The translations under genes were made by a program, and so were the position numbers. 64,000 nt of DNA, from assembly GCF_000968685.2 (NCBI RefSeq), contig NZ_LAKD02000049.1, positions 1-64,000 on the forward strand, read 5' to 3'. The notes under the pieces were generated by a model. It did not search any database and was not told the origin of the DNA. It saw only the letters and a program-made list of their open reading frames with translations. Shown one piece after another: positions 25,076 through 32,436 of the stretch; within the stretch, counting starts at the first letter, position 1; each line of letters opens with the position of its first letter. The DNA comes from Streptomyces antioxidans. Lineage in GTDB: Bacteria; Actinomycetota; Actinomycetes; Streptomycetales; Streptomycetaceae.

Positions 25076-27694
25076 TCAGCCGGCCGCCCTCGCGTCGCAG
25101 TCCTGGCCGCGCAGGGCGCGGGCGAGGTCGTCGCGGGCCTCCAGGACCAGTCGGCGCAGCGCGGGGGCCGCGTCCGGGTGGGCGTCCAGCCAGGCGTCGG
25201 TCGCGTCCAGGGTGGGGGTGTCGCCCTGGACTGCAGGGAACAGCCCGCGCACGATCGCCATCCCGATCTCGATCGACCGCTCCTGCCAGACCCGTTCGAG
25301 CACCTCGAAGTAGCGCGGTGCGTAAGGCGCCAGCAGATCCCGCTGGCCCGGCTGGTCGAAACCGGAGATGGTGGCCTCCACCAGGGCGTTGGAGAGCCGG
25401 TCGGAGTCCACCACCGCCTCCCACGCCTCGGCCTTGACCGCGGCGGAGGGCCGGGCGGCCAGGCACCGCACCTGGTGGCGCTTGCCGGAGGCGGTGTCGT
25501 CGCGGGCCAGCTCGGCGGCGATCAGCGCCTCGTCCGCCTGGCCGCCCGAGGCCAGCGCGGCCAGGAACGTCCAGCGCAGCTCCTGGTCCACATCCAGCCC
25601 GTCGATCCGGGCCGTGCCGTCCAGCAGCCCGCGCAGCAGCCGCAGCTCGGAGTCTGCGAAGGCGACCTGTGCGAAGAACCGCGCCCAGGCCAGCTGGTGC
25701 CCGCTGCCCGGCTCGGCCAGCCGCAGCTCGCTCAGCGCGCCCTCGGCCAGCCGGGCGGCGGCCTCCTCGCGGGCGTCCGGCGCCGAGTAGTGGTGCAGGG
25801 CGGACAGCGCCCACGCCTGGACCATCTGCAGCACCCCGATGTCGCTCTCGGCCCCGGCGAACCGGCGCACCAGCTCCAGATAGTCGCGGGCGGGCAGCAG
25901 CGCGTCACGGGTGAGGTTCCACAGCGCGGACCAGCTCAGGGCGCGGGCGAGGGGGTCGGTCAGCTCGCCCAGGTGCTCGCGCAGGGTGTCCAGCGAGCCC
26001 TCGTCGAAGCGGATCTTGCAGTAGGTGAGGTCGTCGTCGTTGACCAGGATCAGATCGGGCCGGGAGGCACCGGCCAGCTCGGGGATCACCGTACGGGGGC
26101 CGTCGACGTCCGCCTCGGCACGGGCGTAGCGCACCAGCGCCCCGGGGCGCTCCCCGGCCGGGGCCTCCTTGCGGTACAGCCCGACGGCCACCCGGTGCGG
26201 CCGCAGGGTGGGGTGGCTCTCGGCGGCCTCCTGGACCACCGCCAGCTCGGTGATGTGCCCCTCGGCGTCATAGGTGGCGTGCGGGGTCAGCGCGTTCACC
26301 CCCGCGGTCTCCAGCCAGGCGCGCGACCAGGTGGCCATGTCACGGCCCGAGGTCTCGCCGAGCACCGACAGCAGATCGGACAGCCGGGTGTTGCCGTACG
26401 CGTGCCGCTTGAAGTAGCGCCGCGCGCCCTCCAGGAAGGCGTCCTGCCCGACGTAGGCCACCAGCTGCTTGAGCACGGACGCGCCCTTGGCGTAGGTGAT
26501 CCCGTCGAAGTTGAGCTTGGCGTCCTCCAGGTCACGGATGTCGGCCGTGATCGGATGGGTGGACGGCAGCTGGTCGGCGCGGTACGCCCATGCCTTGCGG
26601 CGGTTGGCGAAGGTGATCCAGCCGTCGGTGAAGCGGGTCGCCCCGACCAGCGAGAAGGCCCCCATGAAGTCGGCGAACGACTCCTTGAGCCACAGGTCGT
26701 CCCACCACTCCATGGTCACCAGGTCGCCGAACCACATATGGGCCATCTCGTGCAGGATGACGTTCGCCCGGTGCTCGTACGACGCCTGGGTGACCTTGCC
26801 GCGGAAGATGAACTCCTCCCGGAAGGTCACACACCCCGGGTTCTCCATCGCGCCGATGTTGTACTCCGGCACGAACGCCTGGTCGTACTTGCCGAACGGG
26901 TACGGATAGTCGAAGTGGTCGTGGAAGAAGTCCAGGCCCTGCTTGGTGACGGTGAAGATGTCGTCCGCGTCGAAGTGCTTGGCCAGCCCCTTGCGGCACA
27001 GCGCGCCCAGCGGGATCTCCAGCGCCGAGCCGTCCGGCAGGGTGCGGCGGTAGAGGTCGCTCACGTAGTGGTACGGACCGGCGACCACCGCCGTGATGTA
27101 CGTCGAGATGGGCCGGGTGGTCAGGAAGTGGCTGGTCGCGGCGGTGTCATCGGCGCCGGACGGCTCCACCCGGTCCACCGCCCCGTTGCTCAGCGCCGTC
27201 CAGCCCGCGGGGGCGGTCACCGAGAGGGTGAACGGGGCCTTGAGGTCGGGCTGTTCGAAGTTGGCGAAGACCCGGCGGGCGTCGGCCGGCTCGTACTGGG
27301 TGTAGAGGTAGACCTCGCCGTCCTCCGGGTCCACAAAGCGGTGCAGCCCCTCGCCGGTGCGGCTGTACGCGCACTGCGCGTCCACCACCAGCTCGTTCTC
27401 CACGGCGAGGGCTTCCAGCGCGATCCGGGAGCCGTCGAAGACCGCCGTCGGGTCCAGCTCCCGCCCGTTGAGCCGCACCGCGGTCACCGAGGGCGCCAGC
27501 AGATCCGCGAAGGTCGCGGCGCCCGGCTCGGCGCAGCGGAAGCGGATCGTCGTCGTGGAGCGGAAGGTGCGCGGTCCGGGCCCGGTGTGCGAACCCACCG
27601 CGGACCGCAGATCGAGCGCCACCTCATAACCCTCGACGGTCAGCAGCTTCGCCCGCTCACGGGCCTCGTCACGGGTCAGGTTCTCACCGGGCAC
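25076..27694 (-). CDS. pepN: Aminopeptidase N paralogue (M1 family)
   Basis: This 872-residue cytoplasmic zinc aminopeptidase is alignable end to end with the 856-residue PepN encoded 4.5 kb to the left. Both start MPG-x-NLTR-x-EA and share long identical blocks such as YTN/SRTGEGLHRFVDP. The exopeptidase motif GAMEN is at 281-285; the zinc site is His315-Glu316-x2-His319 with Glu338. The catalytic set is intact, so both copies should be active. This one has a short insertion after residue 30 and an acidic/Ser loop near 175-190. It is divergent from the DsbA-like gene. Confidence 0.95.
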   Translation of the reverse strand: MPGENLTRDEARERAKLLTVEGYEVALDLRSAVGSHTGPGPRTFRSTTTIRFRCAEPGAATFADLLAPSVTAVRLNGRELDPTAVFDGSRIALEALAVENELVVDAQCAYSRTGEGLHRFVDPEDGEVYLYTQYEPADARRVFANFEQPDLKAPFTLSVTAPAGWTALSNGAVDRVEPSGADDTAATSHFLTTRPISTYITAVVAGPYHYVSDLYRRTLPDGSALEIPLGALCRKGLAKHFDADDIFTVTKQGLDFFHDHFDYPYPFGKYDQAFVPEYNIGAMENPGCVTFREEFIFRGKVTQASYEHRANVILHEMAHMWFGDLVTMEWWDDLWLKESFADFMGAFSLVGATRFTDGWITFANRRKAWAYRADQLPSTHPITADIRDLEDAKLNFDGITYAKGASVLKQLVAYVGQDAFLEGARRYFKRHAYGNTRLSDLLSVLGETSGRDMATWSRAWLETAGVNALTPHATYDAEGHITELAVVQEAAESHPTLRPHRVAVGLYRKEAPAGERPGALVRYARAEADVDGPRTVIPELAGASRPDLILVNDDDLTYCKIRFDEGSLDTLREHLGELTDPLARALSWSALWNLTRDALLPARDYLELVRRFAGAESDIGVLQMVQAWALSALHHYSAPDAREEAAARLAEGALSELRLAEPGSGHQLAWARFFAQVAFADSELRLLRGLLDGTARIDGLDVDQELRWTFLAALASGGQADEALIAAELARDDTASGKRHQVRCLAARPSAAVKAEAWEAVVDSDRLSNALVEATISGFDQPGQRDLLAPYAPRYFEVLERVWQERSIEIGMAIVRGLFPAVQGDTPTLDATDAWLDAHPDAAPALRRLVLEARDDLARALRGQDCDARAAG

Positions 27695-27864
27695 GACGCG
27701 GCTCCCTCGCCAGTGTCTTCCATCTCGGATATCGGACAGCGGGAATCATGTCACGGGGCACCGACACCCGGCATCGGGGAATGAGACACCTCCCCTGCGC
27801 GTTGCCGCGAGAAGCCAGCTCTCTATTCGTTTGTGATACCTACGCGCCCGCACGAGGAGAAACC

Positions 27865-28500
27865 GTGACCGAGACTGCCAAGACTCCTGCTGATTTCTGG
27901 TTCGATCCGCTGTGTCCCTGGGCCTGGATGACCTCCCGCTGGATGCTCGAGGTGGAGAAGGTGCGCCCGGTCGAGGTGCGTTGGCACGTCATGAGCCTGG
28001 CCGTGCTCAACGAGCCCAAGCTGGATGAGCTGCCCGAGGAGTACCGCGAGCTGCTGAAGACCGCCTGGGGCCCGGTCCGGGTCTGCATCGCCGCCGAGCA
28101 GAAGCACGGCAGCGAGGTCCTCGGCCCCCTCTACACCGCTCTCGGCACCCGCTTCCACAACCAGGGCCTGGAGAAGAACCGCGAGACGATCGTGGCCGCC
28201 CTCGAGGAGGCCGGTCTCCCCGCCGAGCTCGCCGACTTCGCCGACTCCGACGCGTACGACACCGAGCTGCGCGCCTCCCACAAGGAGGGCATCGACCTGG
28301 TCGGCCAGGACGTGGGCACCCCGGTCATCGCCGTCCCGGGCTCGGACGGCGAGCAGATCGCCTTCTTCGGCCCGGTGGTCACCCCGGCCCCCAAGGGCGA
28401 GGACGCCGCCAAGCTCTGGGACGGCACCCTGATGGTCGCCTCGATCCCTGGCTTCTACGAGATCAAGCGGACCCGCACGGTCGGCCCGATCTTCGACTGA
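27865..28500 (+). CDS. DsbA-family (mycothiol-dependent nitroreductase-like) protein
   Basis: This 211-residue cytoplasmic thioredoxin-fold protein has an inserted helical domain. GTG start with GAGGAG 4-5 bases upstream. It resembles mycobacterial Rv2466c, a mycothiol-dependent reductase whose site is CPWC. Here the site reads Cys17-Pro18-Trp19-Ala20 (FDPLCPWAW), so the resolving Cys is gone. A one-cysteine, mycothiol-adduct mechanism is the likely reading. The cis-Pro loop (GTPVIAV) is present. It is monocistronic, with a strong terminator 48 bp downstream. The natural substrate is not known. Confidence 0.9.
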   Translation: MTETAKTPADFWFDPLCPWAWMTSRWMLEVEKVRPVEVRWHVMSLAVLNEPKLDELPEEYRELLKTAWGPVRVCIAAEQKHGSEVLGPLYTALGTRFHNQGLEKNRETIVAALEEAGLPAELADFADSDAYDTELRASHKEGIDLVGQDVGTPVIAVPGSDGEQIAFFGPVVTPAPKGEDAAKLWDGTLMVASIPGFYEIKRTRTVGPIFD

Positions 28501-28547
28501 CGACCGATCTCTACCGCCGCCGCCGGGGCAGGGGCCCGGGGCGACGG

Positions 28548-28585
28548 CAGGGCCCCCGCGCGAGTCGACCGCGCGGGGGCCCTGT
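28548..28585. terminator. Terminator hairpin, copy A of a pair of inverted copies
   Basis: A 15-bp perfect stem (CAGGGCCCCCGCGCG) with loop AGTCGAC is followed by TT. It lies between the convergent DsbA-like and bioY genes. Its core is the exact reverse complement of the hairpin at 32370-32404. Confidence 0.88.
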
Positions 28586-28611
28586 TCCGTTCCCGGCCTG
28601 CTTCCGTCCGC

Positions 28612-29205
28612 TCAGCCGCGGCGGCCGACCAGCTTCCAGGCGGCCGGGAGCGCGCCCATCGCCAAGGCGGCCTTAAGGGCGTCACCGATCAGGAACGGGG
28701 TGAGCCCGGCCGCGATCGCCTCACCGAGGGAGATATGGGTGGCCACGGCGAGGTACGGAACGCCCACGGCGTAGGTGACCGCCGAGCCGACCGCCATGGT
28801 GCCCGCGGTGCGCAGCACCCCGCGGTCGCCGCCGCGCCGGGCGAGCGCGCCCACCACGGTCGCCGCCAGCAGCATGCCAAGCACATAGCCGAACGACGGC
28901 ATGGCGGCGCCGGAGCTGCCCTCCGCGAACCACGGCACGCCCGCCATGCCGACCAGGGTGTACAGCGCGAGCGACAGAAAGCCGCGCCGGGCGCCCAGCG
29001 AGGTGCCCACCAGCAGGGCGGCGAAGGTCTGGCCGGTCACCGGCACCGGCGAGCCGGGGACGGGCACCGAGAGCTGGGCCGCGAGGCCGGTGAGCACGGC
29101 GCCCCCGATGACCAGCGCGGTGTCACGGGCCAGGACGCGCCGGGCGGGAAAGACCGCGTCCGCGAGGACCGTACCGGGTGTGGCGGCGGCAGAAACCGTG
29201 CTCAT
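28612..29205 (-). CDS. bioY: Biotin transporter S component BioY
   Basis: This 197-residue integral membrane protein captures biotin for ECF-type uptake. The ATG of MSTVSAAATPGTV has GGGAG 10 bases upstream. Five or six hydrophobic segments are seen. Family marks are PVPGSPVPVTGQTFAALLVG and the LGARRGFLSLALYTLVGMAGVPWF block, with the biotin-site pattern GPTGGYL-like region reading SFGYVLGMLLAATVVGALA. No bioM/bioN genes adjoin, so it works alone or shares energizing subunits encoded elsewhere. The upstream region has no BirA-type operator that I can recognise. Confidence 0.92.
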   Translation of the reverse strand: MSTVSAAATPGTVLADAVFPARRVLARDTALVIGGAVLTGLAAQLSVPVPGSPVPVTGQTFAALLVGTSLGARRGFLSLALYTLVGMAGVPWFAEGSSGAAMPSFGYVLGMLLAATVVGALARRGGDRGVLRTAGTMAVGSAVTYAVGVPYLAVATHISLGEAIAAGLTPFLIGDALKAALAMGALPAAWKLVGRRG

Positions 29206-29347
29206 CAGCGATGCTCCCAGGTCAGAGGGTGGATACCGCGACGCTAACCCAGCGTGGGGGCCGCGGACACCGTCGGATGACCACAAAGCCGGACGCATCG
29301 GATTGGCGGCTTCTGGCAGATGTCCCCGGTACGGAGCGTGACAGCGG

Positions 29348-29395
29348 TGTCCGATATCCAGACAAGATTGTCCGCGATGTTGTCCCCATAGGACA
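29348..29395. promoter_or_regulatory. Cluster of TGTCC/GGACA sites before the amino-acid permease
   Basis: TGTCC-CCATA-GGACA (29381-29395) is a 5-5-5 inverted repeat, preceded by TGTC-N9-GACA (29348-29364) and another lone TGTCC near 29370. They lie 64-111 bp before the permease start, in the shared upstream region with bioY. The regulator is unknown. Confidence 0.45.
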
Positions 29396-29458
29396 CGCCC
29401 TTCACACTAGGGACGTTTTGCATCCGTCACCGGCGCTCGTAAGGGACAGAGAACAAGC

Positions 29459-30880
29459 ATGAACCGGACACCCGCGTCCTCGGCGCCATCCGGCACCGCC
29501 GAGGCGACCGGCACGGGCGCGACCGCGACGCCGCCGCTCTCCCACGGACTCAAGCAGCGCCATCTGTCGATGATCGCCCTCGGCGGCGTGATCGGCGCGG
29601 GGCTGTTCGTCGGCTCCGGCGCCGGAATCGCCGCCGCCGGTCCGTCGATCGTGGTGGCCTACGCGCTGTCCGGGCTGCTGGTGATGCTCGTGATGCGGAT
29701 GCTCGGCGAGATGTCGGCGGCCAACCCGGCCTCCGGCTCGTTCTCCGTCCACGCCGAGCGGGCGATCGGGCCGTGGGCCGGGTTCACGGTGGGCTGGATG
29801 TTCTGGATCCTGCTGTGCGTGGGCATCGCCGCGGAGGCGATCGGCGCGGCCGGGATCATGGTCCAGTGGTTCCCGGGCAGCGAGTCCTGGATGTGGGTCG
29901 CCCTCTTCATGGCGATGTTCTGCGGCACGAACCTCGCGGCGGTCAGCAACTTCGGCGAGTTCGAGTTCTGGTTCGCCGCGCTGAAGATCGCCGCGATCAC
30001 GATCTTCCTCGCCCTGGGCGTACTCGCGATCCTCGGCGTCCTGCCGGGCACCGACGCCCCGGGCGGCTCCCACCTCAACGGTGACGGTGGCTTCCTGCCC
30101 AACGGGGTGAACGGCCTGGTCGTCGGCCTGCTGGCGTCCGTCTTCGCGTACGGCGGCCTGGAGACCGTGACGATCGCGGCGGCCGAGTCCGAGAACCCGG
30201 TCAAGAGCGTGGCGGGCGCGGTCCGCACCGCGATGTGGCGCATCGCCCTCTTCTACGTCGGCTCGATGCTGGTCGTGGTCACGCTCATTCCGTGGAACGA
30301 CGAGTCCGTGGTCGAGAGCGGCCCGTACGTGGCCGTGCTCAACCACCTCGACATCCCCGCGGCAGGCGACATCATGAACGTGATCGTGCTGATCGCGCTC
30401 CTCTCCGCGATGAACGCCAACATCTACGGCGCCTCCCGGATGTCCTACTCCCTGGTCACCCGCGGCGAGGGCCCCGCCTTCCTGGGCCGGGTCACCGGCG
30501 GCGTGCCCCGCCTCACTGTGCTCGCCTCCTCCTTCTTCGGTTTCGTCGCGGTGCTGCTCAGCTACTGGTGGCCGGACACCATCTTCAAGTGGCTGCTCAA
30601 CATGGTCGGCGCGGCGGTGCTGGTGGTCTGGGGCTTCATCGCCGTGGCCCAGCTCCGGATGCGGAGCCGCCTGCAGCGGGAGGCCCCGGAGAAGCTTGTG
30701 GTGAAGATGTGGCTCTTCCCGTATCTGACCTGGGTCGCGCTGGCCGCCACGGTGGGGGTGCTGCTGCTGATGCTGCGCGAGGCCGACACCCGCAGCCAGC
30801 TGTACGCCACGGCGGCGATGGCGATCACCCTCGCGGCCGTTGGTCTCGCGCGCCAGCGGATGGCCGCGGAGCGGCACTGA
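29459..30880 (+). CDS. Amino-acid permease (APC family, GABA/asparagine permease-like)
   Basis: This 473-residue inner-membrane importer of an amino acid is driven by the proton gradient. Twelve hydrophobic segments are visible. Helix 1 carries the APC substrate motif IALGGVIGAGLFVGSGAGIA, and helix 2-3 has VMRMLGEMSAANPASGSFS. A Ser/Thr/Ala-rich 30-residue cytoplasmic leader precedes them. The start ATG follows AAGGGACAGAG. It is about as long as, and clearly paralogous to, the permease encoded at 38031-39503; both share MRMLGEMSAANPxSGSFS and VKMWLFPYLTW-like blocks. The exact substrate cannot be read from sequence. Confidence 0.92.
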   Translation: MNRTPASSAPSGTAEATGTGATATPPLSHGLKQRHLSMIALGGVIGAGLFVGSGAGIAAAGPSIVVAYALSGLLVMLVMRMLGEMSAANPASGSFSVHAERAIGPWAGFTVGWMFWILLCVGIAAEAIGAAGIMVQWFPGSESWMWVALFMAMFCGTNLAAVSNFGEFEFWFAALKIAAITIFLALGVLAILGVLPGTDAPGGSHLNGDGGFLPNGVNGLVVGLLASVFAYGGLETVTIAAAESENPVKSVAGAVRTAMWRIALFYVGSMLVVVTLIPWNDESVVESGPYVAVLNHLDIPAAGDIMNVIVLIALLSAMNANIYGASRMSYSLVTRGEGPAFLGRVTGGVPRLTVLASSFFGFVAVLLSYWWPDTIFKWLLNMVGAAVLVVWGFIAVAQLRMRSRLQREAPEKLVVKMWLFPYLTWVALAATVGVLLLMLREADTRSQLYATAAMAITLAAVGLARQRMAAERH

Positions 30881-30884
30881 CGAG

Positions 30885-31510
30885 CGGGCTGGTGCGCGGC
30901 CAGCCGCCCTCCTCCAGGACCGTCGGGTCGTCAGCGTTGTCCAGGACCAGCAGCCAGCGCTGCGCGGAGTGGTCCAGGTAGTGCCAGACCAGGTCGGCCG
31001 CGGCGCGCTGACCGCTGGCCGCGGCAGCCAGCTCCCCGGTGGTCGCGCCGCGGTCGCCCGCCACCGCGAGCATGCCCGCGCGCAGGGAGATCAGCTCCGA
31101 GGCGTTCACCCAGAGCCCGACGCGGCCACGCGCGCTCACGGCCTCCGTGAAGAGGGCGTGCGCCACGGCCGTCTCTCCGCAGCCGCCCAGGCCGAGCGGT
31201 ACGCGTACGGAGTCGGGGACCGTCGCGCCCTGGGGCGGCCGGGCGCCGACCGATTGCGGCGCGAGGAGGGATTCCGCTCCGGCCCCGTAGTGGTGGTGCC
31301 TCGGCCGTCATACGGAGCTCACCGGCGGCGGGGCGCTGATCGGGGAGCCGGGGGCTCAACTCGTCCAGGACCCGGCGCAGTTCGTCCGCCACCTCTGGCT
31401 GGGCCAGCAGCAGTCGGCGCATCCGGCCCTGCCACTCGGCGGCCAGCTCCGCCTCGAACTTCTCGCCGCCGTTCCCCTCACGCAGGGATCGGATCAGGCC
31501 ACTCCCGGTG
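30885..31510 (-). pseudogene. Frameshifted remnant of an NB-ARC/TPR (STAND) protein
   Basis: Two minus-strand frames must be joined. The upstream one encodes EAELAAEWQGRMRRLLLAQP, then ADELRRVLDEL, the leader block usual in Streptomyces NTPase/TPR regulators. The downstream frame (from about 31290) encodes the nucleotide-binding part: P-loop GLGGCGETAVAHALF and the Walker B strand QRWLLVLDNADDP. The P-loop Lys is replaced by Glu (GGCGET), and the sequence stops soon after Walker B at the border of the permease gene, so sensor and TPR domains are missing. A shift near 31290, the lost Lys and truncation all point to a decayed gene. Confidence 0.75.
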
Positions 31511-31530
31511 AGCGAGGCGCGGCGTACGGC

Positions 31531-31570
31531 ACCCGTACGGCCTGTGCGCGACCCGTACGGCCTGTGCACG
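31531..31570. repeat. 20-bp direct repeat upstream of sodF
   Basis: ACCCGTACGGCCTGTGCGCG is followed directly by a second copy with one change (CACG for CGCG at the end). It ends 34 bp before the Nur-box-like element. Confidence 0.8.
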
Positions 31571-31603
31571 GTGGCGGAAATCGCTCTTGCTGCTAGCGTG
31601 TAC

Positions 31604-31620
31604 TTGCAAGTTAATTGCAA
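31604..31620. promoter_or_regulatory. Nur-box-like operator of sodF (TTGCAA-N5-TTGCAA)
   Basis: Two TTGCAA hexamers, each itself palindromic, are 5 bp apart and end 24 bp before the sodF start codon. In S. coelicolor the nickel-responsive repressor Nur binds a TTGCA-type element at sodF and silences it when nickel is plentiful. The match in sequence and position makes the same control here very likely. Confidence 0.8.
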
Positions 31621-31644
31621 TAAGAGCGGTCCGAAGGGCTTCGC

Positions 31645-32286
31645 ATGGCCATCTACACACTTCCTGAACTTCCGTATGACTACTCGGAGCTGGCCCCGGT
31701 CATCAGCCCCGAGATCATCGAGCTGCACCACGACAAGCACCACGCCGCGTACGTCAAGGGCGCGAACGACACGATGGAGCAGCTCGCGGAGGCGCGGGAC
31801 AAGGATCAGTGGGGCTCGATCAACGGGCTCGAGAAGAACCTGGCCTTCCATCTGTCCGGCCACATCCTGCACAGCATCTACTGGCACAACATGACCGGCG
31901 ACGGCGGCGGCGAGCCGCTGGAGCGGGACGGTGTCGGGGAGCTGGCCGACGCCATCAGCGAGCACTTCGGCTCCTTCGCGGGTTTCAAGGCCCAGCTGTC
32001 CAAGGCCGCCGCCACCACCCAGGGCTCGGGCTGGGGCGTGCTGGCGTATGAGCCGGTCAGCGGGCGGCTGGTGGTCGAGCAGGTCTACGACCACCAGGGG
32101 AACGTGGGGCAGGGCTCGGTGCCGATCCTGGTCTTCGACGCCTGGGAGCACGCCTTCTACCTGCAGTACAAGAACCAGAAGGTGGACTTCATCGAGGCCA
32201 TGTGGAAGGTCGTCAACTGGCAGGACGTGGCCCGCCGTTACACGGCCGCCAAGGAGCGCGCCCACAACCTGCTGCTGGCCCCGTAA
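31645..32286 (+). CDS. sodF: Iron (Fe/Mn-family) superoxide dismutase
   Basis: This 213-residue cytoplasmic enzyme converts superoxide to H2O2 and O2. Metal ligands are His28 (ELHHDKHHAAYV), His76 (SGHILHSIYW), Asp165 and His169 (DAWEHAFY). The residues match the Streptomyces SodF group, described as iron-zinc SOD. It has an ATG start; the run GGTCCGAAGGGC is the likely ribosome site. A Nur-box-like element precedes it, implying expression only when nickel is low and the nickel SOD cannot be used. It is monocistronic and closed by a strong hairpin. Confidence 0.96.
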   Translation: MAIYTLPELPYDYSELAPVISPEIIELHHDKHHAAYVKGANDTMEQLAEARDKDQWGSINGLEKNLAFHLSGHILHSIYWHNMTGDGGGEPLERDGVGELADAISEHFGSFAGFKAQLSKAAATTQGSGWGVLAYEPVSGRLVVEQVYDHQGNVGQGSVPILVFDAWEHAFYLQYKNQKVDFIEAMWKVVNWQDVARRYTAAKERAHNLLLAP

Positions 32287-32369
32287 CCCGTGACTCCGTA
32301 ATCCGGGGCGCCCACCAGACCCCCTGCTTGCGTGATCGTCTTCTCACCGAACACCGGGCAGGCGGAAAA

Positions 32370-32404
32370 GGGGCCCCCGCGCGGTCGACTCGCGCGGGGG
32401 CCCC
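32370..32404. terminator. Terminator hairpin, copy B of a pair of inverted copies
   Basis: A 14-bp perfect stem (GGGGCCCCCGCGCG) has loop GTCGACT. It lies between the convergent sodF and tctA genes. Stem and loop are the reverse complement of the hairpin at 28548-28584. Confidence 0.86.
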
Positions 32405-32436
32405 GCCGTTTCATCCGACGGGTGGCGGTCGGCCGG

